DNA of 64,000 nt from positions 41,223 to 105,222 of the forward strand of contig CAZRVU010000003.1 in NCBI GenBank assembly GCA_964603615.1. Direction: 5' to 3'. Both the position numbers and the translations under genes were made by a program. Positions 41,767 to 51,024 of this stretch are shown in pieces (positions within the stretch are counted from its first letter, which is position 1; each line of letters starts with the position of its first letter). Under the pieces are notes generated by a model that did no database searches, was not told the DNA's origin, and saw only the letters and a program-made list of their open reading frames with translations. Origin of the DNA: JAAZMI01 sp964603615. Lineage in GTDB: Bacteria; Bacillota; Dethiobacteria; DTU022; UBA8154.

Positions 41767-43438
41767 TGATAAACAAACGAGGGTTGTTATGCTGGAGAAT
41801 GGACTTGTTGCAGAAATATATTTGGAACGTCCTGTCCAGCAACGCATGATCGGCAACATTTATAAAGGTAAAGTAGAAAATGTTTTGCCGGGTATGCAAG
41901 CTGCTTTTGTCAATATAGGGGAAGGTAAAAATGCTTTTTTTTATGTGGGCGATGTCCCCTATACCAGCGATGAAGAAAAAAATGAAAAAAAGGTGCCCAT
42001 CCAACGCCGTTTGCATGTGAAGGAAGAAGTGTTCGTACAGGTGATGAAGGAATCTTTTGGAAGCAAGGGGGCGCGTTTAACAGGGCATATTACTCTTCCC
42101 GGACGCTATCTCGTACTGATGCCTAGCTTGAATTATGTTGGTATTTCAAGGCGTATCCAGGCGCCCCAGGAAAGGGAGAGATTGAAGAAAGAAATGGAGG
42201 CTCTTCGCCCGCCCGGTGTGGGGGCCATTGTGCGCACGGCTGCCGAAGGCGCGGCGGCCAGTTTACTTAAAGATGATTTAAAATTCCTTTTGCGCCTTTG
42301 GGATGATATTCAAAACTTATACGAAAAAGAAAAAGCACCGGCCTTGCTTTTTAGGGATGAAGAACTTCTTTACCGTGTTGTACGGGATTTTTTTAATGAA
42401 TCTGTACAGGAGCTGATCATCGATCAGGAAAAAGAATATTTTAAAGTGTTGAAGATCGTGACCAGCCTCTCACCTGAATTTAAGGACAGGGTAATTTATT
42501 ATCGTGGCAGCGATCCTATTTTTGAGCACTATGCAATTGAAGAAGAGATCGAGCGGGCTTTGAGTCGCCTTGTTTGGCTCAAATGCGGGGGGTACCTCGT
42601 TTTTGATGAAACAGAGGCTTTAACGGTGATCGACGTCAATACCGGCAAATACACCGGGAAAAAAAACCTGGAAGAAACGATTTTAAAAACAAACCTGGAG
42701 GCGGCGACAGAAATCGCCAGGCAGATACGCTTGCGGGATATCGGCGGTATGATTATTATCGATATTATCGATATGAATGTACCAGAACACCGCCAGCAAG
42801 TTTTAGAAAAGCTGAAGCAGGGTATGGATCTAGATCGCACTAAAAATCAGATCTTAGGTTTTACTTCCCTGGGGCTAATCGAGATCACCCGCAAAAGAGT
42901 TACACAGGGCTTAGCTGCAATAATGCAACAACCATGTTCTTACTGTCATGGTAAAGGCAGGGTTCTTCTTCCAGAGATAGTCAGTGAAAAAGTGGAACGC
43001 GAGCTAAAAAAAATATTACACCAACGTGAGGTTGAAGCGGTGCTCGTGGAGACCAATAGCGAGGTAGCAGCTCTGTTGATCGGCAGCGGGGGAACATATT
43101 TAAAAAAACTGGAGACGCAAACAGGGAAAAATATTTTTATCCGGGGTTCAGACAGCATGCATGTCGAGAAATATAATATATTAATGTCCGGGTCTTTGCA
43201 GGAAGTTGCCAGACATGCTTTGCCTGTGGAAGAGGGCGGCCTTTACCGTGTGACGGTGGAGGAGCCTCATTTTTCACAATCTGGCCATGGGATCGCCCGC
43301 CTGGACGGCTATGTTTTAGATATTGAGGATGGGGCCGAGCTAGTGGGGGAGGAGGTGCAGGTGGTCATTAAAGAGGCCACGCGGACTTTTGCCCGGGCGG
43401 TTATCTGGAAAAAGGATCCCGATCCCGATCAATACTGA
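41738..43438 (+). CDS. rng: Ribonuclease G/E family endoribonuclease
   Basis: A 566-residue RNase G-type enzyme for rRNA maturation and mRNA decay. It has an S1 domain (about 35-120), the catalytic core with VIDVNTGKYTG (first magnesium aspartate) and IIIDIIDMN (second), the zinc-link motif CSYCHGKG, and a C-terminal region of about 80 residues ending in a TRAM-like segment. The long C-terminal scaffold of RNase E is missing. In many relatives rplU follows; here it does not. Confidence 0.95.
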   Translation: MEKKIVINCNDKQTRVVMLENGLVAEIYLERPVQQRMIGNIYKGKVENVLPGMQAAFVNIGEGKNAFFYVGDVPYTSDEEKNEKKVPIQRRLHVKEEVFVQVMKESFGSKGARLTGHITLPGRYLVLMPSLNYVGISRRIQAPQERERLKKEMEALRPPGVGAIVRTAAEGAAASLLKDDLKFLLRLWDDIQNLYEKEKAPALLFRDEELLYRVVRDFFNESVQELIIDQEKEYFKVLKIVTSLSPEFKDRVIYYRGSDPIFEHYAIEEEIERALSRLVWLKCGGYLVFDETEALTVIDVNTGKYTGKKNLEETILKTNLEAATEIARQIRLRDIGGMIIIDIIDMNVPEHRQQVLEKLKQGMDLDRTKNQILGFTSLGLIEITRKRVTQGLAAIMQQPCSYCHGKGRVLLPEIVSEKVERELKKILHQREVEAVLVETNSEVAALLIGSGGTYLKKLETQTGKNIFIRGSDSMHVEKYNILMSGSLQEVARHALPVEEGGLYRVTVEEPHFSQSGHGIARLDGYVLDIEDGAELVGEEVQVVIKEATRTFARAVIWKKDPDPDQY

Positions 43439-43470
43439 GCGTGTGTATCCTGGCGAAAGGATGAAAAAAA

Positions 43471-44169
43471 CTGAATATTAGAGGGTTGCAGCAGACAAGC
43501 TTGATCGATTTCCCCGGGGAAATCTGCGCTACGCTTTTTGCCGGCGGTTGTAATTTACGGTGCCGCTATTGTTACAATAAAGAGTTGGTGCTAACCCCGG
43601 AGGCGCTTCCTTTTTTCTCCCATGGGGAGATTATATCCTTTTTGCAAAAAAGAAGATCTTTATTGGATGGCATCTGCTTAACGGGGGGAGAACCAACCCT
43701 ACAGGGGGGGTTACTGCCTTTTTTGACTGCCGTGAAAAAAATAGGCCTGAAGGTGAAACTAGATACTAACGGGACGAATCCTACAGTTTTACACAAGCTT
43801 TTAGAAAAAGAAGTTTTGGATTATATCGCCGTCGACCTTAAAGGGACCTGGGAAAAATATGCTCTGGTTACCGGGAAAAATATAGATGTAGGAATTTTAA
43901 AAGAAACCGTGGCATTGTTGCAAGGCATTTCTTTGCCCCATGAATTCCGTACGACCGTTGTCCCCGGTTTGTTGGCAACAGACGATCTTCTCACCATAGC
44001 CAGGTCTATTGTAGGTTCACCAAAATATGTTCTGCAGCAGTTTACCCCCCACCCTAATCTAATCGATCCAGCCCTCTGCTCCAGGCAACCATTTTCCCGG
44101 GAAACCATTGAACAGGTTGCCCATCATTGCCGGCAATACGTTCGATCTGTGGAACTCCGGGGTTTTTAA
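43471..44169 (+). CDS. Anaerobic ribonucleotide reductase activase-like radical SAM protein
   Basis: The 232-residue protein has the radical SAM motif CNLRCRYCYN (C-x3-C-x2-C) after SLIDFPG, then LTGGEPTLQ, and matches the NrdG-related TIGR02495 group. These generate a glycyl radical in a partner enzyme; no nrdD is in the window. The start is unusual: upstream of the conserved GLQQTSLIDFPG the frame holds only CTG (43471) and ATT before a stop at 43462, and AAAGG lies ten bases before the CTG. A TTG at 43486 would cut the family N-terminus and has no spacing from GAGGG. Confidence 0.85.
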   Translation: MNIRGLQQTSLIDFPGEICATLFAGGCNLRCRYCYNKELVLTPEALPFFSHGEIISFLQKRRSLLDGICLTGGEPTLQGGLLPFLTAVKKIGLKVKLDTNGTNPTVLHKLLEKEVLDYIAVDLKGTWEKYALVTGKNIDVGILKETVALLQGISLPHEFRTTVVPGLLATDDLLTIARSIVGSPKYVLQQFTPHPNLIDPALCSRQPFSRETIEQVAHHCRQYVRSVELRGF

Positions 44170-44188
44170 AAAATGGAGATGTATCAAT

Positions 44189-45379
44189 TTATTCTAGCTC
44201 TCCTAAAAAGGATTCCAGCCGATCAAGGCCCCGGCGTATATTATCAGCAGAGGTGGAATAAGAAAGCCGGACGAAACCGGGCGCTCCGAAACCTTTGCCG
44301 GGAACCAGGGCTAACAGGTAATGTTCAAGCAATAACTCACTAAGGTGGTCGCTGTTTTCGATGGTTACTCCTTTAAATCTCCGGGTGAAAGTATCCTCCA
44401 CCTGAACAAAAAGGTAAAAGGCTCCCAAAGGTTCAACACAATTTAGAAACGGCATTTTGTTAATACGTGTAAAAGCATAATCACGGCGTTCTGCCAGGGA
44501 GCGGCGCATCTCCTGCACGCAGCTTTGTGCCCCGGTCATGGCGGCTAAAGCGGCCCTTTGGGCGATAGAGTTAGGGTTAGAGGTGGTATGGCTTTGAATG
44601 CTGGACATGATGGTGGCAATATTAGCTTCTGAAGCAGTATAACCAATCCGCCAGCCCGTCATAGCATAGGTTTTGGAAACGCCATTGATAATAATCGTCT
44701 GGTTTTTTATCTCCTCCCCTAAAGAGGCAATGGAAAAATGCTCCGCTTCATTATAGATTAGCTTTTCATAAATTTCATCGGAGATGATATACAAGTTATT
44801 CTTAAGGGCTATCGCGGCCAGATCTTCCAGTTCGTCCCGGTTATAAACTTGACCGCTGGGATTGCCGGGGCTATTGAGAATCAAGGCTTTAGAACGGGGT
44901 GATAGGGCCTTTTCCAGGTCCGTTCCCCGTAATTTATAGGCATGTTCTTTTTTTGTTTCTATGAACACAGGTAATCCACCGTTTAACCTAACCAGCTCCG
45001 GGTAGGTTACCCAGTAGGGAGCGGGGATAATCACTTCGTCTCCATCATTTAAAAGGGCAGTCAAAACATTGGCCAGGGAGTGTTTGGCTCCGTTGCTGAT
45101 CACAATCTGCTGCGGCTCATAATGCAAGTTATTGTCCAGAGAAAATTTTTGACAGATAGCTTCCTTTAACTCCGGGATGCCGCTGGCCGGGGTATACCTG
45201 GTAAATCCCTGATTAAGTGCATCAATAGCCGCTTCTCTGATATGCAAGGGTGTATCAAAATCCAGTTCACCGGCACCAAAGCCAATTATGTCTTGGCCTT
45301 CACTCTTCAATTGTTTGGCCCGGGCGTCAATGCTCATGGTTGGGGAGGGATTAATCTGCAAAGCCCTTTGGGAAAACAT
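44189..45379 (-). CDS. aspB: Pyridoxal-phosphate aminotransferase (aspartate aminotransferase type)
   Basis: A 396-residue fold-type I class I aminotransferase. The PLP lysine is K236 in NGVSKTYAMTGWRIGY; NSPGNPSG (169-176) and DEIYEKL (201-207) are the conserved cofactor-binding motifs, and RLSY near the C-terminus has the carboxylate-binding arginine. It best fits the subgroup Ib aspartate aminotransferases of Bacillus/thermophile type. It lies 44 bases behind serC in the same direction. Exact amino donor is inferred from family only. Confidence 0.9.
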   Translation of the reverse strand: MFSQRALQINPSPTMSIDARAKQLKSEGQDIIGFGAGELDFDTPLHIREAAIDALNQGFTRYTPASGIPELKEAICQKFSLDNNLHYEPQQIVISNGAKHSLANVLTALLNDGDEVIIPAPYWVTYPELVRLNGGLPVFIETKKEHAYKLRGTDLEKALSPRSKALILNSPGNPSGQVYNRDELEDLAAIALKNNLYIISDEIYEKLIYNEAEHFSIASLGEEIKNQTIIINGVSKTYAMTGWRIGYTASEANIATIMSSIQSHTTSNPNSIAQRAALAAMTGAQSCVQEMRRSLAERRDYAFTRINKMPFLNCVEPLGAFYLFVQVEDTFTRRFKGVTIENSDHLSELLLEHYLLALVPGKGFGAPGFVRLSYSTSADNIRRGLDRLESFLGELE

Positions 45380-45423
45380 GGTATCACCTCGTTTTTAAAT
45401 ATAATATGAAATAGTACATTGTT

Positions 45424-46512
45424 TTAGCCGTTTTTCTGGCAGAAATTAGCCATGAATTGGGCCAGGGCTTCTGTTCCTTCTAAAGGCATAGCGTTATAAA
45501 TTGAAGCTCTGATCCCGCCCACAGAGCGGTGGCCCTTTAAGCCGATAAGACTTTCTTGGGTTGCTTCTTCCACAAAGGTTTTTTCCTGCTCCTCGGCGGG
45601 AAGCCTGAAGGTGACATTCATGCTGGAACGGTCTTCTTTTTCAGCATGCCCACGGTAAAATCCGCTACTTGCATCGATTGCCTGGTAAATAAGAGCAGCT
45701 TTTTTTTCATTTAAGGCTTCTATGGCTTCAAGGCCCCCCTGTTTTTTCACCCATTGTAGAACAAGTTTTACGAGATATACAGCGAAAGCCGGGGGTGTAT
45801 TGTATAAGGAACGGCTTTCTGCGTGGGTTTTATAACTTAGAATTGCCGGAATATTCTGGGATATATTTTCCAGTAAACTTTTTTTAATAATTACAACCGT
45901 TACGCCGGCAGGCCCCAGGTTTTTTTGCGCTCCGGCGTAGATTAGGGAAAACCTGCCAAGATCTATTTTTCTGGAGAGAATATCGCTGGACATGTCGGCA
46001 ATAAGGGGTGCCCCGGCGGTATCCGGGATATATTTCCACTGTGTTCCATAGATGGTGTTGTTTGTAGTTATATGGACATAAGCAGGGGCGGGGCTGTACC
46101 TAATTCCGTCCGCCGCAGGAATATGGCGGTATTGTTGATTTTTTGTTGTGGCTGCCACCTGGACTTTCCCTATTCTTTCTGCTTCCTGAAAGGCCTTTTG
46201 TGCAAAACTTCCTGTTATAATATAGTCGGCTGTATCTCCGGCAGGCAGTAAATTAAGGGGTACCATAGCAAATTGCTGACTGGCGCCTCCCTGTAAAAAA
46301 AGTACCTGGTATGCTGTGGAAAGGTCACACAGCTCCAGCAATAGTGTTTCTGCGGAGAAAATGATCTCCTCGAATTCACGTGAACGGTGGCTTATTTCCA
46401 GAACAGACATGCCTTTACCCTGATAATTTAACAATTGTTCCTGCGCTTCTTGCAGAACTGACAAGGGCAAGGTAGCTGGTCCCGGATTAAAATTGTATAC
46501 CCTGTAAACCAT
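45424..46512 (-). CDS. serC: Phosphoserine aminotransferase
   Basis: SerC converts 3-phosphohydroxypyruvate to phosphoserine with glutamate. The 362-residue protein starts with YNFNPGPATLP, has the PLP lysine K197 in YAGAQKNLGPAG, and ends with HRSVGGIRASIYNAMP, all family hallmarks. The ATG at 46512 follows AGGAGG; the longer frame to 46539 has no site. The serA and serB genes are not adjacent. It lies about 120 bases behind the cysteine desulfurase gene. Confidence 0.96.
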   Translation of the reverse strand: MVYRVYNFNPGPATLPLSVLQEAQEQLLNYQGKGMSVLEISHRSREFEEIIFSAETLLLELCDLSTAYQVLFLQGGASQQFAMVPLNLLPAGDTADYIITGSFAQKAFQEAERIGKVQVAATTKNQQYRHIPAADGIRYSPAPAYVHITTNNTIYGTQWKYIPDTAGAPLIADMSSDILSRKIDLGRFSLIYAGAQKNLGPAGVTVVIIKKSLLENISQNIPAILSYKTHAESRSLYNTPPAFAVYLVKLVLQWVKKQGGLEAIEALNEKKAALIYQAIDASSGFYRGHAEKEDRSSMNVTFRLPAEEQEKTFVEEATQESLIGLKGHRSVGGIRASIYNAMPLEGTEALAQFMANFCQKNG

Positions 46513-46629
46513 GTGCGCCAACCTCCTATTTTTTAACAATAATATAGTAGTAATGAATATCCCCGTTTATTATAACTGATTATCGGGCAAATAAGAATAT
46601 GTCTTATTAAAAATATTTCGGCCGATCCA

Positions 46630-47811
46630 TTAATCAAAAAATGGGTGTTTCACATTCAAGGTGTGAATAACGTCGTTGATTTGTGCGGCGGCGTAAGCGA
46701 TCTCTTCGGCTGTGTTTAAATAGGATAAACTAAAGCGCAGGGCCCCTTCTAAAAGATCCTTTTTAAGTTTTAGGGCTTGCAAGACGTGGCTGGGTTTTTT
46801 GCTGCTGGCCTGGCAAGCTGAACTGGTGGAGGCGTAGACGCCGCGCTGTGCCAGGGCGTGCAGGATGATCTCCCCTTTAAGGCCGGGAAAAGAGAGATTA
46901 AAGATGTGTGGTGCTCCTTCCTTGATCCCCGGGCCATTGAGCACGGTCCAGGGGTGTGCACTTTGTATGGCAGTGCTCAATATTTCTTTGAGATTTTGCA
47001 GGCGGTCTATTTTTTCTTTTCTGTTTTCAATGTTAAGACGGGCGGCCAGGGCCATACCGGCAATTCCGGGTGTGTTTTCCGTCCCCGGCCGCAGTTTTCC
47101 CTCATGCTCCCCGCCCCGGAGCAGTGGTTCTAAAAGGGTGCCTGCACGCAGGTAAAGGGCGCCTACCCCTTTGGGCCCGTGGATTTTATGGGCACTAAGA
47201 CTTAAAGCGTCGATTCCTTGTGCTTCCGGGTTTAGGGGAAGTTTACAGAACGATTGGACGGCATCGACGTGTAGGATCACCGCCGGATTTTTGGTTTTAA
47301 TTGCAGTTGAAATTTGGGAAAGAGGTTGAATTGATCCGATTTCATTATTTACATGCATGATGCTGACAAGGGTGGTTTCGGAAGTAAGGGCGCCGGCCAC
47401 TTCCCGGGGTTCAATCAGGCCCCGTTCATCAGGCAAAAGGTAGCTGACTCTGAATCCCTCTTTTTCCAACTGTTTAAAAGGCTCTAGAACGGAGGCATGT
47501 TCGAGTGCTGTGGTGACCAGGTGCCTGCCGCGCCGCGCATTGCGGCGGGCAATGCCCAGCACGGCCAGGTTGTTGGATTCTGTTCCGCCGGCAGTAAAGA
47601 TGATCTCCTCATTTTTAGTTCCAAGAATGCTGGCAATTGCCCGGCGAGAGGACTGCAAAATTCGTGCGGCTTCAGCTCCCCGGCGGTGCAAGGAAGAGGG
47701 ATTGCCGTACTCTTCCTCCATTATTCGTTGCATTTCTGCAGCTACCGCCGGGTAGGCGCGCGTGGTGGCACTGTTATCTAAATAAGCCTCTTGTAAAGAA
47801 ATATTTTTCAC
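46630..47811 (-). CDS. nifS: Cysteine desulfurase (NifS/IscS type)
   Basis: The 393-residue PLP enzyme takes sulfur from cysteine. The PLP lysine is K209 in SLSAHKIHGPKG, the catalytic cysteine is C333 in STSSACQASSKKPS, and YLDNSATTRA opens the protein. The SSACQ loop with its insertion-type ending fits the NifS/IscS group I. The start is GTG with AGAAGGGG upstream. It follows thiI after 15 bases, which suggests it supplies persulfide to ThiI for 4-thiouridine. Confidence 0.94.
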   Translation of the reverse strand: MKNISLQEAYLDNSATTRAYPAVAAEMQRIMEEEYGNPSSLHRRGAEAARILQSSRRAIASILGTKNEEIIFTAGGTESNNLAVLGIARRNARRGRHLVTTALEHASVLEPFKQLEKEGFRVSYLLPDERGLIEPREVAGALTSETTLVSIMHVNNEIGSIQPLSQISTAIKTKNPAVILHVDAVQSFCKLPLNPEAQGIDALSLSAHKIHGPKGVGALYLRAGTLLEPLLRGGEHEGKLRPGTENTPGIAGMALAARLNIENRKEKIDRLQNLKEILSTAIQSAHPWTVLNGPGIKEGAPHIFNLSFPGLKGEIILHALAQRGVYASTSSACQASSKKPSHVLQALKLKKDLLEGALRFSLSYLNTAEEIAYAAAQINDVIHTLNVKHPFFD

Positions 47812-47826
47812 GCCCCTTCTACTTTT

Positions 47827-49005
47827 TTATACACCATATTCCGACATTATTGTCCTGCTTTCCATTTTTTCCAGGCAACGCTCAATTAATGCTTCAAGGG
47901 GGATTAGTTCTTCAGCTTTTGATAATTGCCTCAAAGTGGGCCTGGTGGCAGGATGCCGGGGAACAAAAAGGGTACAACAATCTTCAAAGGGACGGATGGA
48001 GATTGGATAAGAATTTATTTCCCGGGAAATGTCGACGATTTCCACTTTATCCAAACCAATTAAAGGACGCAAAACGGGCAATTCAATAACTTTATCGATG
48101 GCTACAAGATTTTCTAGGGTTTGGCTGGAGACCTGTCCGAGGCTTTCACCGGTAAAGAGAACGGTTATTTTTCTTTTGAGCGCCAGTTTTTCTGCGATGC
48201 GAAACATTGCCCTGCGCATCAGGGTGATGAGTAGCGGACGCGGGCATTTGGAGATGATTTCTGTCTGGATTTCAGTAAAGGGTGCCAGGTGTAAGTCAAT
48301 CTTTCCACCATAGGCGGCTAACAAATGACAAAGGTCCAGCACCTTATTGATTGCTCCCTCGCCGGTGAAGGGGGGGCTATGGAAATGTAGGGCTTCAATT
48401 TCAATTCCTCTTTTCAGGGCCATCCAACCGGCTACAGGGCTATCAATGCCGCCTGAAAGAAGTAGCAGGCCTTTGCCCGTTACGCCGGTAGGTAATCCTC
48501 CAGGCCCCGGGAAAACCTGAGAGTAAAGATATGCCTTCCTTTCCCGTATCTCGATATTGATGGCAGAAGCAGGGTTATGCACATCGACTTTTAAACCCGG
48601 TTCATTTTTTAGGATGTGGGCTCCCACGAAACTGCTGACCTCCGGCGAGGTATGCGGAAAATTTTTGTTGGCCCGGCGGGTATTTATTTTAAAAGTCGTT
48701 CCCGGCTGATGCGCAGTTCTATAAAGCAAAAGGGCCTGCCGGCAGATATCATCCAGGGTCAGTTGTGCTGTAGACACCGGACTGATTGAAACGATGCCGC
48801 ATACTTTTTGCAACCGGTGCAAAGCAGGAAAAATATTTTCACCGGAAATAGTTACATAATAACGCCCGCGTCGAAAATCAACCTGAAATGGTTGCAAACC
48901 TTGTAAGGCAGCTTTAATATTTTGTAAGAGCCTTTTTTCAAAAAAGGGCCTGTTTTTACCCTTGAGTGCTATTTCCCCATAGCGAATCAATAGTAAACTA
49001 TCCAT
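47827..49005 (-). CDS. thiI: tRNA 4-thiouridine synthase
   Basis: ThiI adenylates and thiolates U8 of tRNA. The 392-residue protein has an N-terminal ferredoxin-like/THUMP region (1-165) and the PP-loop motif LLLSGGIDSPVAGWMA (near 180-195). It lacks the C-terminal rhodanese domain of the E. coli enzyme, as in most Bacillota, where a neighbouring NifS serves as sulfur donor. The ATG at 49005 fits the family start (MDSLLLIRYGEIALKGKNR). Confidence 0.95.
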   Translation of the reverse strand: MDSLLLIRYGEIALKGKNRPFFEKRLLQNIKAALQGLQPFQVDFRRGRYYVTISGENIFPALHRLQKVCGIVSISPVSTAQLTLDDICRQALLLYRTAHQPGTTFKINTRRANKNFPHTSPEVSSFVGAHILKNEPGLKVDVHNPASAINIEIRERKAYLYSQVFPGPGGLPTGVTGKGLLLLSGGIDSPVAGWMALKRGIEIEALHFHSPPFTGEGAINKVLDLCHLLAAYGGKIDLHLAPFTEIQTEIISKCPRPLLITLMRRAMFRIAEKLALKRKITVLFTGESLGQVSSQTLENLVAIDKVIELPVLRPLIGLDKVEIVDISREINSYPISIRPFEDCCTLFVPRHPATRPTLRQLSKAEELIPLEALIERCLEKMESRTIMSEYGV

Positions 49006-49211
49006 AATAGATCTTCTCCTGGCCAAAAAAAATGTATAAAAGTGATTTTAGCGCGGAAAGTAGTAATTTCTTACGAAAAACACCAATCCCTTTTTGAAAG
49101 GAATTTGTTCGTACTTTCAGCGGCAAAAAACAGCATAATTAGTAGCGGAAGAGCATTTTTGCAGCGTATTTTAGGGGTTGTTTTCCGCCAACCTTATTCC
49201 CGGAAACTTAG

Positions 49212-49237
49212 AAGCCGGCAGTATTAGCCGGCTTTTT
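49212..49237 (+). terminator. Plus-strand terminator between two minus-strand genes
   Basis: AAGCCGGC, loop AGTATTA, GCCGGCTT followed by TTTTT points to the plus strand, although both neighbours (thiI and the nifU-like gene) are on the minus strand. The 314-base gap also has a 61-codon plus-strand frame (49042-49227, GTG start) of uncertain reality. Confidence 0.65.
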
Positions 49238-49319
49238 CTAAAACGACGCGAAAATAATTTTGGCAAACATAGTCGTGCTGTTTTTCTTTCATCTTCCTTC
49301 GTTTTGTTTTAGACAAAGG

Positions 49320-49541
49320 CTAGACCGAAAGAACTTCTTTTACTCCCGGAACATCTTGTTTGAGTACACGTTCAATGCCATGTTTTAAGGTTAATGCAGC
49401 CATCGGGCAACCTCCGCAGGCGCCGGTTAGCTTTACTTTTACAGTGCCGTCATCTTCAACGGCAACCAGAACAACATCCCCGCCGTCAGCCTGCAGGGCA
49501 GGACGTATTTTTTCCAAGGTTGTTTTCACCTGTTCTTTCAT
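49320..49541 (-). CDS. NifU C-terminal-domain iron-sulfur scaffold protein
   Basis: A compact 73-residue protein consisting only of the NifU C-terminal (Nfu) domain, with the cluster-binding CGGCPMA motif (C42 and C45) and the LQADGGDV segment. It would carry and deliver Fe-S clusters in the cytoplasm. Its ribosome site (GAGGAT before the ATG) is present, and it is monocistronic, upstream of thiI and nifS on the same strand. Confidence 0.93.
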   Translation of the reverse strand: MKEQVKTTLEKIRPALQADGGDVVLVAVEDDGTVKVKLTGACGGCPMAALTLKHGIERVLKQDVPGVKEVLSV

Positions 49542-49622
49542 GGGACCGGAATCCTCCTTTAAATTTTCTGATTATCATTATAACATAATAAAAACCAGAA
49601 ACCAACATTAATTAAAACAGGG

Positions 49623-50015
49623 CTAGAAGGTATTGCTAAAGGTCAGGCGCATTCGTTCGGGGATGTGTTTGAGTAGCATCAGTGCTTCCCCGTAGTCGGC
49701 TCGACCACTGTTTTTATCCCTGGTGTGCAGGTGTTCCCTGAGCCGGGCCAGTTTCATCTCCAGGTTATCTAATTCCAGGTGATCGGTAAAAAGTGCCCAT
49801 TTTAGGCGAATTTTATCCCAGCGCTTTTCAAAAGCGATAAAGGCATTTTGGCCCTTTTCCCAATCTTCTTCAGACAAGGCCCGGCCCACTTTTTCTAAAT
49901 GGCTGGCCAGTTCCTCGGAGGTTCTATCGAGATAACGTTGGGAAGCCACACCGGAAACCGTAATAATTATTACGACACTGATGACAATCAACCAACTGCC
50001 CCATTTATGTATCAT
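49623..50015 (-). CDS. DUF4363 membrane-anchored protein
   Basis: The 130-residue protein has one N-terminal membrane segment (about 7-27) and an otherwise helical, charged domain matching DUF4363. It overlaps the DUF421 gene upstream by 11 bases. The two are frequent neighbours in spore-forming Firmicutes, but no function is established. Confidence 0.8.
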   Translation of the reverse strand: MIHKWGSWLIVISVVIIITVSGVASQRYLDRTSEELASHLEKVGRALSEEDWEKGQNAFIAFEKRWDKIRLKWALFTDHLELDNLEMKLARLREHLHTRDKNSGRADYGEALMLLKHIPERMRLTFSNTF

Positions 50016-50700
50016 TTGTTTTATCCCCTTTTTTCAAGAAAAAATCGATTTGTTCCCCGGTATTGTACTGGGCAAAAAAAATGTCTTCGGGGTTTTGGAT
50101 TTGTTGGGACCGGGCTTCTTGCAGCAAGGCCTCTGTCGTAAGACCGGCGATCTGTAAATTATTTTGATTAATCTTACCATCAAGGATCAGGGAGATAGGG
50201 CAGGCCGGCTCTGTTACAGTGGCCATCCCCAGATCTTTGACTGTAGGCGGGCGGGCCCCGGCTTTGGGAATCACGCTCAGGGTACCGTTGTTTTCCAGGA
50301 AAGCGTAGGCTATATCAGAGATGTTGGGGTATTCCTTATTGCGTAGTTGCTCGAGCAAATCATTTAAATTCATGCGCAGTTTGTGCATATTTTCCGGAAG
50401 GGGTTGACCATTTTCAATTAAAATTGTCGGCACGCCACAGATAATTCCCCTCGCTTTTTCGCTGTATAAAACGATGAGGGAAAGAAAGATCTCGGCGGCC
50501 AGCAGGACGAGGATCCCAATAACGCCATTGATGAGAGGGATCCCGGTATTGCTCATGGGAATAACAGCCAATTCAGCAATGACAATCGTTACTACCAGTT
50601 CAAAAGGTTGTAGTTGGCCGATTTGCCGTTTACCCATCAAACGCATGACTAAAACGACGAGCGCGTAAAGAATTAGTGCCCGCACTGCAATTAAGAGCAT
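50005..50700 (-). CDS. DUF421/YetF-family membrane protein
   Basis: A 231-residue protein with three N-terminal membrane segments (about 3-75) and two small soluble subdomains; MRLMGKRQIGQLQPFELVV is the family signature. YetF-type proteins are common in spore formers, some linked to spore germination, but this role is not shown for this member. It leads a two-gene unit with the DUF4363 gene. Confidence 0.88.
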   Translation of the reverse strand: MLLIAVRALILYALVVLVMRLMGKRQIGQLQPFELVVTIVIAELAVIPMSNTGIPLINGVIGILVLLAAEIFLSLIVLYSEKARGIICGVPTILIENGQPLPENMHKLRMNLNDLLEQLRNKEYPNISDIAYAFLENNGTLSVIPKAGARPPTVKDLGMATVTEPACPISLILDGKINQNNLQIAGLTTEALLQEARSQQIQNPEDIFFAQYNTGEQIDFFLKKGDKTNDT

Positions 50701-51024
50701 ACTATCACCTTATTTCCTAAAAATTCATTTTTATTTTGTCCAGCGAGGAGGAATATATGTGTAGCGTGTTTTATCTCCTTGCTTTACAGAGTACAGTTTG
50801 GTAGAATTGACCTAATATAAAAATGTTGGCTGGATATTTAAAATGAGCAATTAATTGGGGACAAAATACTAGCAAGGCCCAACAGGGGATGGGTGTGTAA
50901 AAATAAAAGTGGCAATTGTTAGGCAATTATAAAAGCTATTTATCAATAGTAGATATCCAGACAATAGCTAAAGCGACGACCAAAAAAGATGGCTGATAAA
51001 TGGTGGCAGAAAGGGGTTGTAAAT
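50701..51024. other. Divergent intergenic region before trxB
   Basis: This AT-rich gap of about 320 bases separates the minus-strand DUF421 gene from trxB. No promoter, terminator or RNA could be called with confidence. Confidence 0.4.
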
